Part shown: piece by piece, positions 53,825 through 63,803 of the stretch
How the letters are laid out: each line of letters begins with the position of its first letter
Numbering within the stretch: the stretch's first letter is position 1
DNA from: Bifidobacterium catenulatum PV20-2
GTDB taxonomy: Bacteria > Actinomycetota > Actinomycetes > Actinomycetales > Bifidobacteriaceae
Length of the DNA: 64,000 nt
Direction of reading: 5' to 3'
Assembly: GCF_000800455.1 (NCBI RefSeq)
Contig: NZ_CP007456.1
Span: forward strand, 1,674,001-1,738,000
Translations under genes and position numbers: made by a program
Notes under the pieces: model-generated
What the model was told of the DNA's origin: nothing
The model's database searches: none
The model's input: only the letters and a program-made list of their open reading frames with translations

Positions 53825-56800
53825 TCAGGCCTTGGCAACCTCAACGTTCAGCTCATCGCCGGCCGTCACTTCGAAAGAGGTGGCGAGCGTTTCGGAAGAG
53901 ACGAGCTCCTTGAACTGTTCGACCTTGGCCACGTCTTCGGCGGGCACAACGAGCTTCAGTGCGATACGGTCGGAGATCTGCAGATCGGCGGCCTTGCGGG
54001 CGTCCTGCACGGCGCGGATCATGTCGCGGGCATAGCCTTCTGCGATCAGATCGTCGTTCAGCTCGGTGTCGAGGATCACGAAGCCACCGGTCGGCAGTGC
54101 AGCACTTACAGAGTTGGCGGCCTCTTCGGCGTTCTTCTCCTCCACGCTGTTGATCAGCTCGTATTCGCCTTCCTCAAGCACGATCTCGCCATTCGGCGTC
54201 TCGCACACCGGAGCGCCTTCGGCATTCACATGCCATGCACCCGACTTGGAAGCCTTGATGGCGAACTGCACGTCCTTGCGAAGACGCTTGCCTGCCACGC
54301 GAGCGTTCACGCGCAGCTCGTTGATGATCTTCAAGCCTTGGGTTTCGGCATCTTCAAGCGTGCACAGTTCAACGTTCTTCACGTTCAGTTCGGACTTCAG
54401 AATCTCGTCATATGCGGCCACGGCGACAGTGTTCTCCACCACCACGGTCAGCTTGGACAGCGGCTGGCGCACGCGAATCTGCTTTGTCTTACGCATAGAC
54501 AGAGTGCCGGACACGACCTCGCGCACCTTCTCCATCGCATCAACCAGAGCCGGATCGTCAACAAGCACACGGCCCAGTTCGCTCGCTTCGCCAGTCTGCT
54601 CGTCGGCAAGGAACGGCCAGTCGGCCAGATGCACGGATTCGCCACCGGTCAGACCACGCCACACGGCTTCCGCCTCCATCGGAGCAAGCGGTGCGATCAC
54701 GCGCATGAATGCTTCAAGCACGGTGTACAGCGTGTTGAACGCGTTCGCATCCTCGTTCCAGAAACGGTCACGATTGTTACGGATGTACCAGTTGGTGAGC
54801 ATGTCGATGAAATCGGACACGGCTTCGCATGCGTCAGAAATCAGGAAGTCATCCAGCGAATGCTGCGTCTTCTCGATCAGTCGGCGGGTACGCGCCAGCA
54901 GATAACGGTCCATTTCCGGCAGTGCGGCAACCTCATCGGCACGCAGCGCACGAGCATCGAAACCGGCACCATTATTGGCAGCGTTCGCATACAGGGTGAA
55001 GAAGTAGTACGAGCTCCACACCGGCAGCATGACCTGGCGAACGGTGTCACGAATGCCATCGGCGGTCACGATCAGATTACCGCCGCGCAGAATCGGCGAG
55101 CTCATGAGGAACCAACGCATGGCGTCGGAACCGAAATCGTTGAACACGCCGTTCACGTCCGGATAGTTGCGCAGATGCTTCGACATCTTCTGGCCGTCGG
55201 AGCCAAGAACGATGCCGTGGCAAATCACGTTCTTGAATGCCGGCTTGTCGAACAGTGCGGTCGCCATGATGTGCAGCACGTAGAACCAGCCACGGGTCTG
55301 ACCGATGTATTCCACGATGTAATCGCAAGGGAAATGCTGTTCGAACGTTTCCTTGTTCTCAAACGGGTAATGGTACTGGGCGAAGCTCATGGAACCGGAT
55401 TCGAACCAGCAGTCCATCACGTCGGTGATGCGGTGCATGTGGCTCTTGCCGGTCGGATCGTCCGGGTTGACGCGGGTCAATTCGTCGATGTACGGGCGGT
55501 GCATGTTGACATTGCCGTCCTTATCGCGCGGATAGTCGCCGAAGTCGGCCTTCAGCTCGTCCAGCGAACCGTACACGTCAACGCGCGGATACTTCGGATC
55601 GTCAGACACCCACACCGGAATCGGCGAACCCCAGAAACGGTTGCGCGAGATCGACCAGTCGCGGGCATTAGCAAGCCACTTGCCGAACTGGCCGTCCTTC
55701 ACATTGCCCGGAATCCAGTTAATCTCCTGGTTCAGTTCGAGCAGACGGTCCTTGATTTTGGTGACGGACACGAACCACGAGCTCACCGGCTTGTAGATGA
55801 GCGGGGTGGCGCAACGCCAGCAGTGCGGGTAAGAGTGCACGTAACTCTTCTCCTGGAAGAGAATCGCGCGCTGGTCTTCCGGAATACGCTCCAGCGGGCC
55901 GTCGCCGGCACGCAGGTTACGCAGAATCGGCTTGTTCGCATCGAACACGTACATGCCCTCGTAGTCCGGGCACAGCGCGGTGAACTTGCAGCCCGCGTCG
56001 AGCACGTCAACGCTCTTGATGCCCTTAGCGTTAAGCGTATTCATATCGTCCTCGCCGTACGGAGCCTGATGCACGAGGCCGGTACCTTCAACAGTATCGA
56101 CATAGTCGGCGGTGAAGATCTGATAGCCTTCCGGACCAGGAACCTTGCCTTCGACGGCGTTCTCGTCGCCTGCGAAGTACGGGAACACCGGGTAGTAGCG
56201 CCAGCCTTCCATTTCAGCACCCTTGAGTTCGCGCACGATCTCATAGTTCTCGCCGAGTTCCTTGGCGTAGGAACCGAGCAGCGGCTTGCCCAGATAGAAC
56301 TTCTTGCCAGCGAACTTGCCTTCAGTCGGACGCACTTCCACATAGTCGATGTCTGCACCGACCACAATGGCGAAGTTGGTGGGAACGGTCCACGGCGTAG
56401 TGGTCCAGAACACCGCGTAGGCGTCTTCCTCATCGCGCAGCTTCACGGCCACGGACACGGTGGTGTCCTGACGATCCTGATATACGTCGGCATCCATGCG
56501 CAGCTCATGCGCGGAAAGCGGCGTCTGATCCTTCGGACAGTACGGCAGCACGCGGTAGCCCTGATATGCGAGGCCCTTGTCGTACAGCTGCTTAAACGCC
56601 CACATCACGGATTCCATGTATGGAATGTTCAGCGTCTTGTAGCCATGCTCGAAATCGACCCAACGTGCCTGACGGTGCACGTAGTCCTTCCACTCGTTGG
56701 TGTACTTGAGCACGGAGGCACGGCAGGCATCATTGAACTTGTCGATGCCCATTTCCTTAACCTGATCGACCGAATCGATACCCAATTCCTTCTGGGCTTC

Positions 56801-57136
56801 AAGCTCGGCCGGCAGACCGTGCGTATCCCAACCGAACACGCGGTTGACCTTGTGGCCCTTCATGGTCTGGTAACGCGGAATCACATCCTTGGCGTAACCG
56901 GTCAGCAGGTGGCCGTAATGCGGCAGACCGTTGGCGAACGGCGGACCGTCGAAGAACACAAATTCGTTCTGGCTGTGATCGCCGGAAGGACGGCGTTCAA
57001 TGGACTTCTGGAAAGTGTCGTCCTGTTCCCAATATTCAAGGACGGATTCCTCCAGCTTCGGGAAGCTGGGATTCGGCGCGACATTGGCGCTCTGTTCGCC
57101 GGCCGCCGCCTTCGGATACACGTTGTTTTCGCTCAC
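53825..57136 (-). CDS. ileS: isoleucyl-tRNA synthetase
   Basis: 1103 residues, the long eukaryote-like/actinobacterial type. Class I motifs: PFANGLPHYGHLLTG (HIGH variant HYGH) and GSDGQKMSKHLRNYP (KMSKS variant). The editing domain lies in between. Starts with GTG behind ACGAGGAG, which is sequestered in the T-box leader upstream. Eukaryote-like IleRS versions are often less sensitive to mupirocin, consistent with known bifidobacterial resistance (inference). Confidence 0.97.
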   Translation of the reverse strand: MSENNVYPKAAAGEQSANVAPNPSFPKLEESVLEYWEQDDTFQKSIERRPSGDHSQNEFVFFDGPPFANGLPHYGHLLTGYAKDVIPRYQTMKGHKVNRVFGWDTHGLPAELEAQKELGIDSVDQVKEMGIDKFNDACRASVLKYTNEWKDYVHRQARWVDFEHGYKTLNIPYMESVMWAFKQLYDKGLAYQGYRVLPYCPKDQTPLSAHELRMDADVYQDRQDTTVSVAVKLRDEEDAYAVFWTTTPWTVPTNFAIVVGADIDYVEVRPTEGKFAGKKFYLGKPLLGSYAKELGENYEIVRELKGAEMEGWRYYPVFPYFAGDENAVEGKVPGPEGYQIFTADYVDTVEGTGLVHQAPYGEDDMNTLNAKGIKSVDVLDAGCKFTALCPDYEGMYVFDANKPILRNLRAGDGPLERIPEDQRAILFQEKSYVHSYPHCWRCATPLIYKPVSSWFVSVTKIKDRLLELNQEINWIPGNVKDGQFGKWLANARDWSISRNRFWGSPIPVWVSDDPKYPRVDVYGSLDELKADFGDYPRDKDGNVNMHRPYIDELTRVNPDDPTGKSHMHRITDVMDCWFESGSMSFAQYHYPFENKETFEQHFPCDYIVEYIGQTRGWFYVLHIMATALFDKPAFKNVICHGIVLGSDGQKMSKHLRNYPDVNGVFNDFGSDAMRWFLMSSPILRGGNLIVTADGIRDTVRQVMLPVWSSYYFFTLYANAANNGAGFDARALRADEVAALPEMDRYLLARTRRLIEKTQHSLDDFLISDACEAVSDFIDMLTNWYIRNNRDRFWNEDANAFNTLYTVLEAFMRVIAPLAPMEAEAVWRGLTGGESVHLADWPFLADEQTGEASELGRVLVDDPALVDAMEKVREVVSGTLSMRKTKQIRVRQPLSKLTVVVENTVAVAAYDEILKSELNVKNVELCTLEDAETQGLKIINELRVNARVAGKRLRKDVQFAIKASKSGAWHVNAEGAPVCETPNGEIVLEEGEYELINSVEEKNAEEAANSVSAALPTGGFVILDTELNDDLIAEGYARDMIRAVQDARKAADLQISDRIALKLVVPAEDVAKVEQFKELVSSETLATSFEVTAGDELNVEVAKA

Positions 57137-57370
57137 CGTATCTCCTCGTAGGTTCTTATTATCTGTCTCCTACGAGGACGATGACTATAGCGTCTGCTGG
57201 ACGCTGCCACCGCGGTACCACCTCGTTTGCCATGCTTTTGTTACGCGCACGACCGCTCGTATGTTCGGCTGTTCGGGCCTTCCCGCCGGGTCTAATAAGT
57301 CGCTGACACGACCGTTCTTCCGGAAGCTCCCCGCTGATAACGGATCATCGCTCGCATTTCGGTTGTCACT
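57137..57370 (-). promoter_or_regulatory. translational T-box riboswitch of ileS
   Basis: On the minus strand, a -10 TATAGT (near 57372) opens a leader containing a stem I region with an ATC (Ile) triplet near 57340, the T-box core GGTGGTACCGCGG (57222-57210), and a final hairpin CCTCGTAGG/CCTACGAGG (57178-57169 with 57152-57143) that hides the Shine-Dalgarno. Uncharged tRNA-Ile would free the site. This is the actinobacterial translation-type T-box, not a terminator type. Confidence 0.88.
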
Positions 57371-57558
57371 ATAGCATGCGGCGCGAACTATTTCGCTTGT
57401 TTTTTCATGATTATGGACGATTCTTAAGTAGGTCTTATATACAGATCACACACAACAAGATGCGATACTGACAGTCCATCAGTATCGGCATTTTCAATAT
57501 GTATTTTCAATATAGAAAACCTGCTATAAAAAAAGCAGAAGAATTACTACATGAAAGT
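57371..57558. other. intergenic region, AT-rich, with one hairpin
   Basis: Holds the ileS promoter at its left end. GATACTGA/TCAGTATC (57464-57486) form a hairpin of uncertain function, and CTGC-rich flanks surround an A-run at 57521-57540. No gene seen. Confidence 0.45.
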
Positions 57559-57587
57559 AAAAAGAATCACTAGACGAATAACGTCTT
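57559..57587 (-). terminator. short terminator after the LacI-type gene at 57596
   Basis: AGACG and CGTCT around a TTATT loop, followed on the minus strand by AGTGATTCTTTTT. Short stem, moderate T-run. Confidence 0.5.
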
Positions 57588-57595
57588 AAGCATCA

Positions 57596-58621
<1,026 letters not shown>

Positions 58622-58624
58622 TTA

Positions 58625-58637
58625 GTAAATCGTTTAC
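58625..58637 (-). promoter_or_regulatory. LacI-family operator before the regulator gene
   Basis: GTAAATCGTTTAC, palindromic except for its centre, 19 bp upstream of the start codon. The half-site GTAAA and central CG are usual for LacI-family sites. Confidence 0.75.
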
Positions 58638-58711
58638 CTCATGAAAGGATAACCTATTATTGACACAACGACAAACCAAGCGAGATTTGCGCAACGACTA
58701 CGCACGCCAAT

Positions 58712-58717
58712 TATAAT
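58712..58717 (+). promoter_or_regulatory. -10 box giving a leaderless transcript
   Basis: Perfect TATAAT with a weak TTGCGC 19 bp upstream. The ATG of the small basic protein starts 9 nt after the box, so transcription would begin at or within 2 nt of the start codon. Confidence 0.6.
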
Positions 58718-58725
58718 CGTCGTTC

Positions 58726-58932
58726 ATGCAGCAGTCTCATGAACGCATGACGGAACAGCCTTCACGGAAGGCGGGCTGGCCGCAGCCGAATACCATGCAT
58801 GCCAAAGGCAATAAGAAATCCCTTACTTCAAAATCGCAATTTCAAAGCAAGGGATTTACTAGAGGATCCATGCCGTTCAAGGCCACCGGACATAAGGGCG
58901 GTATCAGCCGACAGGGATCGAAGCGCGGCTAG
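58726..58932 (+). CDS. small basic protein of unknown function (probably leaderless)
   Basis: 68 residues, rich in Lys, Gln, Ser and Gly, ending in KATGHKGGISRQGSKRG; no membrane segment. I do not recognise the family. Support for coding: the TATAAT directly before the ATG and a clean frame in a gap between two genes. Against: the DNA holds a 9-bp inverted repeat AAATCCCTT/AAGGGATTT (58816-58857), and a second possible start with AGAGGATCC before MPFKATGHKGG at 58870 would give only 20 residues. Confidence 0.45.
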   Translation: MQQSHERMTEQPSRKAGWPQPNTMHAKGNKKSLTSKSQFQSKGFTRGSMPFKATGHKGGISRQGSKRG

Positions 58933-58982
58933 TGTAGAACGCTAGCGTGTGTTCGCATCGCTCCGATTCAGGAGATTATTGA

Positions 58983-61031
58983 TTATTCGAGTTCTACGGC
59001 ACCTGTGTAGAGCTGATAATATTCGCCCTTCTGCGCGATGAGCTCGTCATGCGAGCCACGTTCGATGATACGGCCATGGTCGAGCACCATGATCACATCG
59101 GAATTGCGCACGGTGGACAGGCGGTGTGCGATCACAAACACGGTACGACCCTTCATGAGGTTGTCCATGCCGGCCTGCACCACTTCCTCGGTACGGGTGT
59201 CGATGGACGAAGTGGCCTCGTCGAGAATCATGGCCGGCGGATCGGCCACGGCTGCACGAGCGATGGAGATCAGCTGACGCTGGCCCTGAGACAGACCAGA
59301 ACCATCACCTTCGAGCACGGTCTGGTAGCCGTTGGGCAGCATGCGGATGAAGCCGTCGGCGTTCGTAAGCTCCGCAGCGGCAATGCATTCCTCGTCGGTG
59401 GCATCGAGTCGACCGTAACGGATGTTATCCATCACCGTGCCGGTGAACAGGTTCACGTCCTGTAGCACCACACCCAGCGAACGACGCAGATCCGGCTTGC
59501 GGATGCCCTTGACGGAAATGCCGTCGTACAGAATCATGCCGTCCTGAATGTCGTAGAAACGGTTGATCAGGTTGGTCACCGTGGTCTTGCCGGCACCCGT
59601 GGCACCGACTAATGCGATCTTCTGTCCGGGCTTGGCGAACCAGGTGATGTCATGCAGCACCGGCTTGTCGGGATTGTAACCGAAGGTCACGTCGGTGAAG
59701 CGCACATCGCCCTGCAGCAGGGTGAGGCGTCCATCCGGCGAAGTGATAGCGGTTTCACGGGCCTTCATCGCTACTTCTGCAGCACGCGGGCTCAAGGATT
59801 GCGCGGCCTTGAGCGAACGGGTGCCGTCGTCGCCCTCCTCGCGCTTCCACGCCCAGTGACCGGTTTCATGGTCGACTTCGGTCATGGTGCGGCCGTCTTC
59901 GCCGAGTTCCACATTCACCAAGGTCACGGAACCGTCGTCATCTTCCGGCTGTTCGTCCATGAGCGCGAAGATACGGGATGCGCCGGCGAGCGCCATCATC
60001 ACCATGTTGAACTGCATGGACACCTGACCGAGCGGGTTGACGAAGGAGCGGGACAGCGTCAATAGCGAAATCAGCGTACCTAAGGTGAGCGGGCCAACTC
60101 CGGACAGGCCGAAGTTGCCAAGTCCGCTAATCGCTGCGGCTCCGCCGAAGATGGCGAGCAGAATGTAGAGCAGGTAGCCCATGTTGCCGACGATCGGCAT
60201 GGTCACGTTGCCCCACGTGTTCGCTTCGGCGGAAGCTTCGAAGAGTTCTTCGTTCTTCTTGTCGAAGATGGTTTGGGTGGCGTTCTCATGATTGAAGACC
60301 TTGATGACCTTCTGGCCGTTGACCGCTTCTTCTACGAATGCGTTCACATCGCCGATGGCGATCTGCTGCTTGACGAAGTAACGTCCGGAACGGGAAACGA
60401 CCTTGCGTACCACTATGAACAGGATCACGGTGAATGCGAGCACAAAAATGGTGACGGGCACTGACAGCCATAGCATCGACACGAGCGCCGCAAGCGCGGC
60501 TACCGCGGATGAGAACATTTGCGGGAACGATTGGCTGATGGCCTGGCGCAAGGTGTCGGTATCGTTAGTGTAGCGGCTCATGATATCGCCGTGTTCGTTG
60601 GTGTCGAAGTAGCGGATCGGCAGGGTCTGCTGGTGGGCGAACATGTCATCGCGGATCTTCTTCAAGGTGCCTTGTTCAACGGTGACGATGATCCACTGCC
60701 ATAGCCAGCTGCAGAAAATACCGGCCGCATACAAGCATGCCATGAGTGTCAGCGCACGCAGCAACGGCATCCAGTCAGGGTTGGTGGCACCAACCATGGG
60801 CAGAATGTAGGTGTCGATCAGCGACTGCAGGAACAGTGATGATCCGGCCTGCGCTGCGGCTCCGACGAGAATGCACACTACTACGAGCGCCACGCGCCAC
60901 TTGTATTGGAAGATGTAGCCGAAAATACGCTTGGTGGTGCCTGGTGCGGCTTTCTGCATTGGTGGCTTCGGCTGTTTGCCGGCCACGTTGTTGTTTTCCT
61001 TGGATTTCAATGCGGAAGTTTGTTCAGTCAT
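58983..61031 (-). CDS. ABC exporter subunit (membrane plus ATPase), catalytic-site half
   Basis: 682 residues from MTEQTSALKSKE behind AAGGAGG; a longer frame extends into the partner gene. Six membrane helices, then an ATPase with Walker A GATGAGKTT, signature LSQGQ and Walker B MILDEATSSID with the catalytic Glu. A 50-residue insertion before the ATPase (about 395-450) is charged and unusual. Forms a heterodimer with the gene 13 bp upstream. Exports drugs or lipids; substrate unknown. Confidence 0.92.
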   Translation of the reverse strand: MTEQTSALKSKENNNVAGKQPKPPMQKAAPGTTKRIFGYIFQYKWRVALVVVCILVGAAAQAGSSLFLQSLIDTYILPMVGATNPDWMPLLRALTLMACLYAAGIFCSWLWQWIIVTVEQGTLKKIRDDMFAHQQTLPIRYFDTNEHGDIMSRYTNDTDTLRQAISQSFPQMFSSAVAALAALVSMLWLSVPVTIFVLAFTVILFIVVRKVVSRSGRYFVKQQIAIGDVNAFVEEAVNGQKVIKVFNHENATQTIFDKKNEELFEASAEANTWGNVTMPIVGNMGYLLYILLAIFGGAAAISGLGNFGLSGVGPLTLGTLISLLTLSRSFVNPLGQVSMQFNMVMMALAGASRIFALMDEQPEDDDGSVTLVNVELGEDGRTMTEVDHETGHWAWKREEGDDGTRSLKAAQSLSPRAAEVAMKARETAITSPDGRLTLLQGDVRFTDVTFGYNPDKPVLHDITWFAKPGQKIALVGATGAGKTTVTNLINRFYDIQDGMILYDGISVKGIRKPDLRRSLGVVLQDVNLFTGTVMDNIRYGRLDATDEECIAAAELTNADGFIRMLPNGYQTVLEGDGSGLSQGQRQLISIARAAVADPPAMILDEATSSIDTRTEEVVQAGMDNLMKGRTVFVIAHRLSTVRNSDVIMVLDHGRIIERGSHDELIAQKGEYYQLYTGAVELE

Positions 61032-61044
61032 TTTTACCCTCCTT

Positions 61045-62856
61045 TCACTGCAGTTCCTCAGGCTGAGCCTGATTCTTGGTTTGCGATTCGTAGATGGAAC
61101 GGTATTCGTCGCAGGTTTCCAGCAGTTCGTCATGCGTGCCGGCTGCCATGATGCGGCCGTGGTCCATGACGAGAATCATGTCGGATTCCTGCACGGAAGC
61201 CACACGCTGGGCGATGATGATCTTCGTGGTGTCGGGAATCTCATGATGGAATGCGGTACGAATCAGCTGATCGGTTTTGGTGTCGACCGCGGATGTGGAA
61301 TCGTCGAGGATCAGGATTTTCGGCTTTTTCAGCAACGCACGTGCGATGCACAGACGCTGGCGCTGGCCGCCGGAAACGTTGGTACCGCCCTGTTCGATGT
61401 ACGTATCGTACTTGTCGGGGAATTCCTGAATGAAGCCGTCGGCCTGCGCAAGCTGGCACGCGTGGCGAATCTCTTCATCAGTGGCGTTTGGATTGCCCCA
61501 ACGCAGGTTTTCGGCAATGGTTCCGGAGAAGAGCACGTTCTTTTGCAACACCATGGCAACCTGATCACGCAATACTTCCAAATCGTAATCACGCACATCC
61601 ACGCCGCCGACCTTCAGCGAACCTTCGGTCACGTCATACAAACGTGGCACAAGCTGCACCAGACTGGACTTTGCGGAACCGGTGCCGCCGACGATGCCGA
61701 TGGTCATGCCGGAACGAATCTTCAAATCAATATCGTCAAGCACCGGCTTTTCGGAAGTAGCGGAATAACGGAAGGTGACATGGTCGAAATCAATCTCGCC
61801 ATTCTTCACTTCCTTGACGGGATTAGCCGGATTCGTAACCGTGCTTTCCTCGTTCAGCACCTGGCAGATACGTTCGGCGGAAGCCTGCGAAATAATGCAC
61901 ATCACGAAGATCATCGACAGCATCATCATGGCCATGAGGATCTGCATGGCGTAGGTGACCAGTGCGGTCAGATCGCCGGTGGTCAAGCCCAGGGCCGCAT
62001 TGTTGCCGGACGCCACGATCTGCCGGGCGCCCATCCATGCGATGAGCAGCATGGACACGTACACGCACAGCATCATGAGCGGATTGTTGAAGCTCATAAT
62101 GCGTTCGGCTTTGGTGAAGTCCTTGAAAATGCGCTGCGAAATGCGGTTGAACTTTTCGGTTTCGTGGCTTTCGCGATTATAGGACTTGACCACGCGGATT
62201 CCCTGCAGGTTCTCGTCGACCACGTTGTTGAGCTTGTCGTACGTGCGGAACACACGCTCGAACACCGGGTGCACCAGCACCACCAGGCCACACAAGCCGA
62301 TGGCGAGCACCGGAATGCAGACGAGGAACACCAAAGAGATGGATGGGCTGATGCGGAAGGAGAAGATCCACGCCACAATCACCATGATCGGAGCGCGCAC
62401 GCCCATGCGGATGATCATCGAATACGCGTTCTGCAGGTTGGTCACATCGGTGGTCAGTCGTGTGATGATCGAACCGGTGGAGAAACGGTCGATATTGGTG
62501 AAGCTGTAGCCTTGTACCTTCTCGAACTGGTCGTGACGCAGATTCTTCGCGAATCCGGCACCTGCGATAGCCGAGAATTTTCCAGCCAAAAATCCGGATG
62601 TCAGCGAAACTACCGAGCAAATCAGCAGAATCAAGCCGAATTTCAAAATCGCCGGCATGCTGCCACCGCTGATGCCCTCATCAATCAGCGATGCCATGAC
62701 GGTCGGAATGAGTATTTCCAGCACGCTTTCCACGGCTACGAATGCCGGGGAAAGCAGACTGACTTTTTTGTATTCGCGTAGGGATTTGCCTAGTGTGCGA
62801 ATGACATGCTGCTTTGGTTTCGGCGTTGCGGACGTCGTTACGTTTGCCGTTGCCAC
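61045..62856 (-). CDS. ABC exporter subunit, degenerate-site half
   Basis: About 603 residues from a GTG with GGAAAGGA 6 nt upstream; an ATG 21 bp earlier precedes that Shine-Dalgarno. Same architecture as its partner, but Walker A is GGTGSAKSS (Gly to Ala) and the Walker B tail is LILDDSTSAVD, with Asp in place of the catalytic Glu. The signature VSGGQRQRL is intact. This asymmetry is the mark of heterodimeric exporters such as LmrCD and BmrCD. Confidence 0.92.
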   Translation of the reverse strand: MATANVTTSATPKPKQHVIRTLGKSLREYKKVSLLSPAFVAVESVLEILIPTVMASLIDEGISGGSMPAILKFGLILLICSVVSLTSGFLAGKFSAIAGAGFAKNLRHDQFEKVQGYSFTNIDRFSTGSIITRLTTDVTNLQNAYSMIIRMGVRAPIMVIVAWIFSFRISPSISLVFLVCIPVLAIGLCGLVVLVHPVFERVFRTYDKLNNVVDENLQGIRVVKSYNRESHETEKFNRISQRIFKDFTKAERIMSFNNPLMMLCVYVSMLLIAWMGARQIVASGNNAALGLTTGDLTALVTYAMQILMAMMMLSMIFVMCIISQASAERICQVLNEESTVTNPANPVKEVKNGEIDFDHVTFRYSATSEKPVLDDIDLKIRSGMTIGIVGGTGSAKSSLVQLVPRLYDVTEGSLKVGGVDVRDYDLEVLRDQVAMVLQKNVLFSGTIAENLRWGNPNATDEEIRHACQLAQADGFIQEFPDKYDTYIEQGGTNVSGGQRQRLCIARALLKKPKILILDDSTSAVDTKTDQLIRTAFHHEIPDTTKIIIAQRVASVQESDMILVMDHGRIMAAGTHDELLETCDEYRSIYESQTKNQAQPEELQ

Positions 62857-62895
62857 TACTTGTCCTTTCCTTCTCATACTTACTTATGACGTGTG

Positions 62896-63600
62896 CTACC
62901 TGCGATTGCGCGCGATCGCCATTTCCTGCGATATCCGCAGTACGTGCGAGACGTACTCATCACGAGCATCGCGATTATTCGGAGCAGGGTCATCGCACGT
63001 TTTTTGCGGAACCTGCGATTCTTGCGGAACCTGCGATTTGCTTGCGTCTTGTTCCCGTATTTCCAAACTTGGGTATCGGCTTTCATCTCCGATCAAACCT
63101 GTTTTCACCAGATTCGTCTGCATGACGTCAAGCACGTGCATGAATTGGCGGATCTGATCGTCTTCAAGACCTTCCAGCAGGATTCGTTCCATGCTTTTCG
63201 CATTGTCGTGCAAGACTTCGGCGATATGCCTCGACTTGTCCGTCAACACGATTTTTTTCAGTCGTGCGTCGCGTTTCACCGGTTCGCGCGCGATCAGGCC
63301 TTTCTGCTCCATCAGCCCCAGCACCCGGCATGATGTAGATCGAGTCACGCCGAAGCGTTGCTCGATGTCTTGAGGAAAGATTTCCTCGTTGTCATGCCAT
63401 GCTAGATACACGATGATGTCAACGTTGCCGTTGCTGACGTCTTCCGCCGCTTCAGGGCGGGTGACGCGCAAATACCGGTTGACCACGTTGTGCAACGAGT
63501 GAATGGCCACGCTGGGGGGCTTTGCCAGGCCGCTTTCCCAGACTTCGAAGAGTCGCGAGCCAGTCGGTTCCTTGTATTGTTCGTCTGTCACTTCTGTCAC
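62896..63600 (-). CDS. MarR-family regulator of the ABC exporter
   Basis: About 234 residues from the GTG before VTEVTDEQYK; further starts upstream would run through the operator. Winged-helix domain with IEQRFGVTRSTSCRVLGLME, then GLIAREPVKRDARLKKIVLT. It has a 60-residue hydrophilic C-terminal tail with a repeated SQVPQ motif, not usual in the family. First gene of the regulator-exporter operon, 39 bp before the exporter start. Confidence 0.85.
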   Translation of the reverse strand: MTEVTDEQYKEPTGSRLFEVWESGLAKPPSVAIHSLHNVVNRYLRVTRPEAAEDVSNGNVDIIVYLAWHDNEEIFPQDIEQRFGVTRSTSCRVLGLMEQKGLIAREPVKRDARLKKIVLTDKSRHIAEVLHDNAKSMERILLEGLEDDQIRQFMHVLDVMQTNLVKTGLIGDESRYPSLEIREQDASKSQVPQESQVPQKTCDDPAPNNRDARDEYVSHVLRISQEMAIARNRR

Positions 63601-63631
63601 AGCATACACAGTAAACCGTTGCATATACGAC

Positions 63632-63647
63632 TGTTGCACATGCAACA
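63632..63647 (-). promoter_or_regulatory. palindromic operator of the MarR-exporter operon
   Basis: TGTTGCA-CA-TGCAACA, 7-bp arms; a further half-site GTTGCATAT lies at 63618-63626. It stands just upstream of the MarR coding region, in the place expected for autoregulation. Confidence 0.65.
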
Positions 63648-63729
63648 ATCAGCGTGTCGCATGTATCCTTTTGCCTTGAAAATCGCCATAAAGTAACAGC
63701 CCCAGAGCAACGTTCCAACAACGCAAAGA

Positions 63730-63779
63730 CCGAGGAATCAGGTTCGTACCGGTTCAGAGCAACGAACCAGATTCCTCGG
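63730..63779 (-). terminator. terminator hairpin of the gene at the right edge
   Basis: CCGAGGAATC and GATTCCTCGG, extended by GGTTCGT/ACGAACC with one mismatch between, form a long stem; T-run weak (TCTTTG) on the minus strand. Confidence 0.65.
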
Positions 63780-63803
63780 CCTTAAGCCTTGAATCCTGCG
63801 AAA

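Noticed and set aside
54230..57151. 973-codon open frame opposite ileS
   Set aside because: Antisense shadow of ileS; His/Val-rich translation without domains, and the ileS motifs on the other strand are unambiguous.
60931..62781. 616-codon open frame opposite the ABC exporter genes
   Set aside because: Antisense shadow; the opposite strand encodes complete ABC domains.
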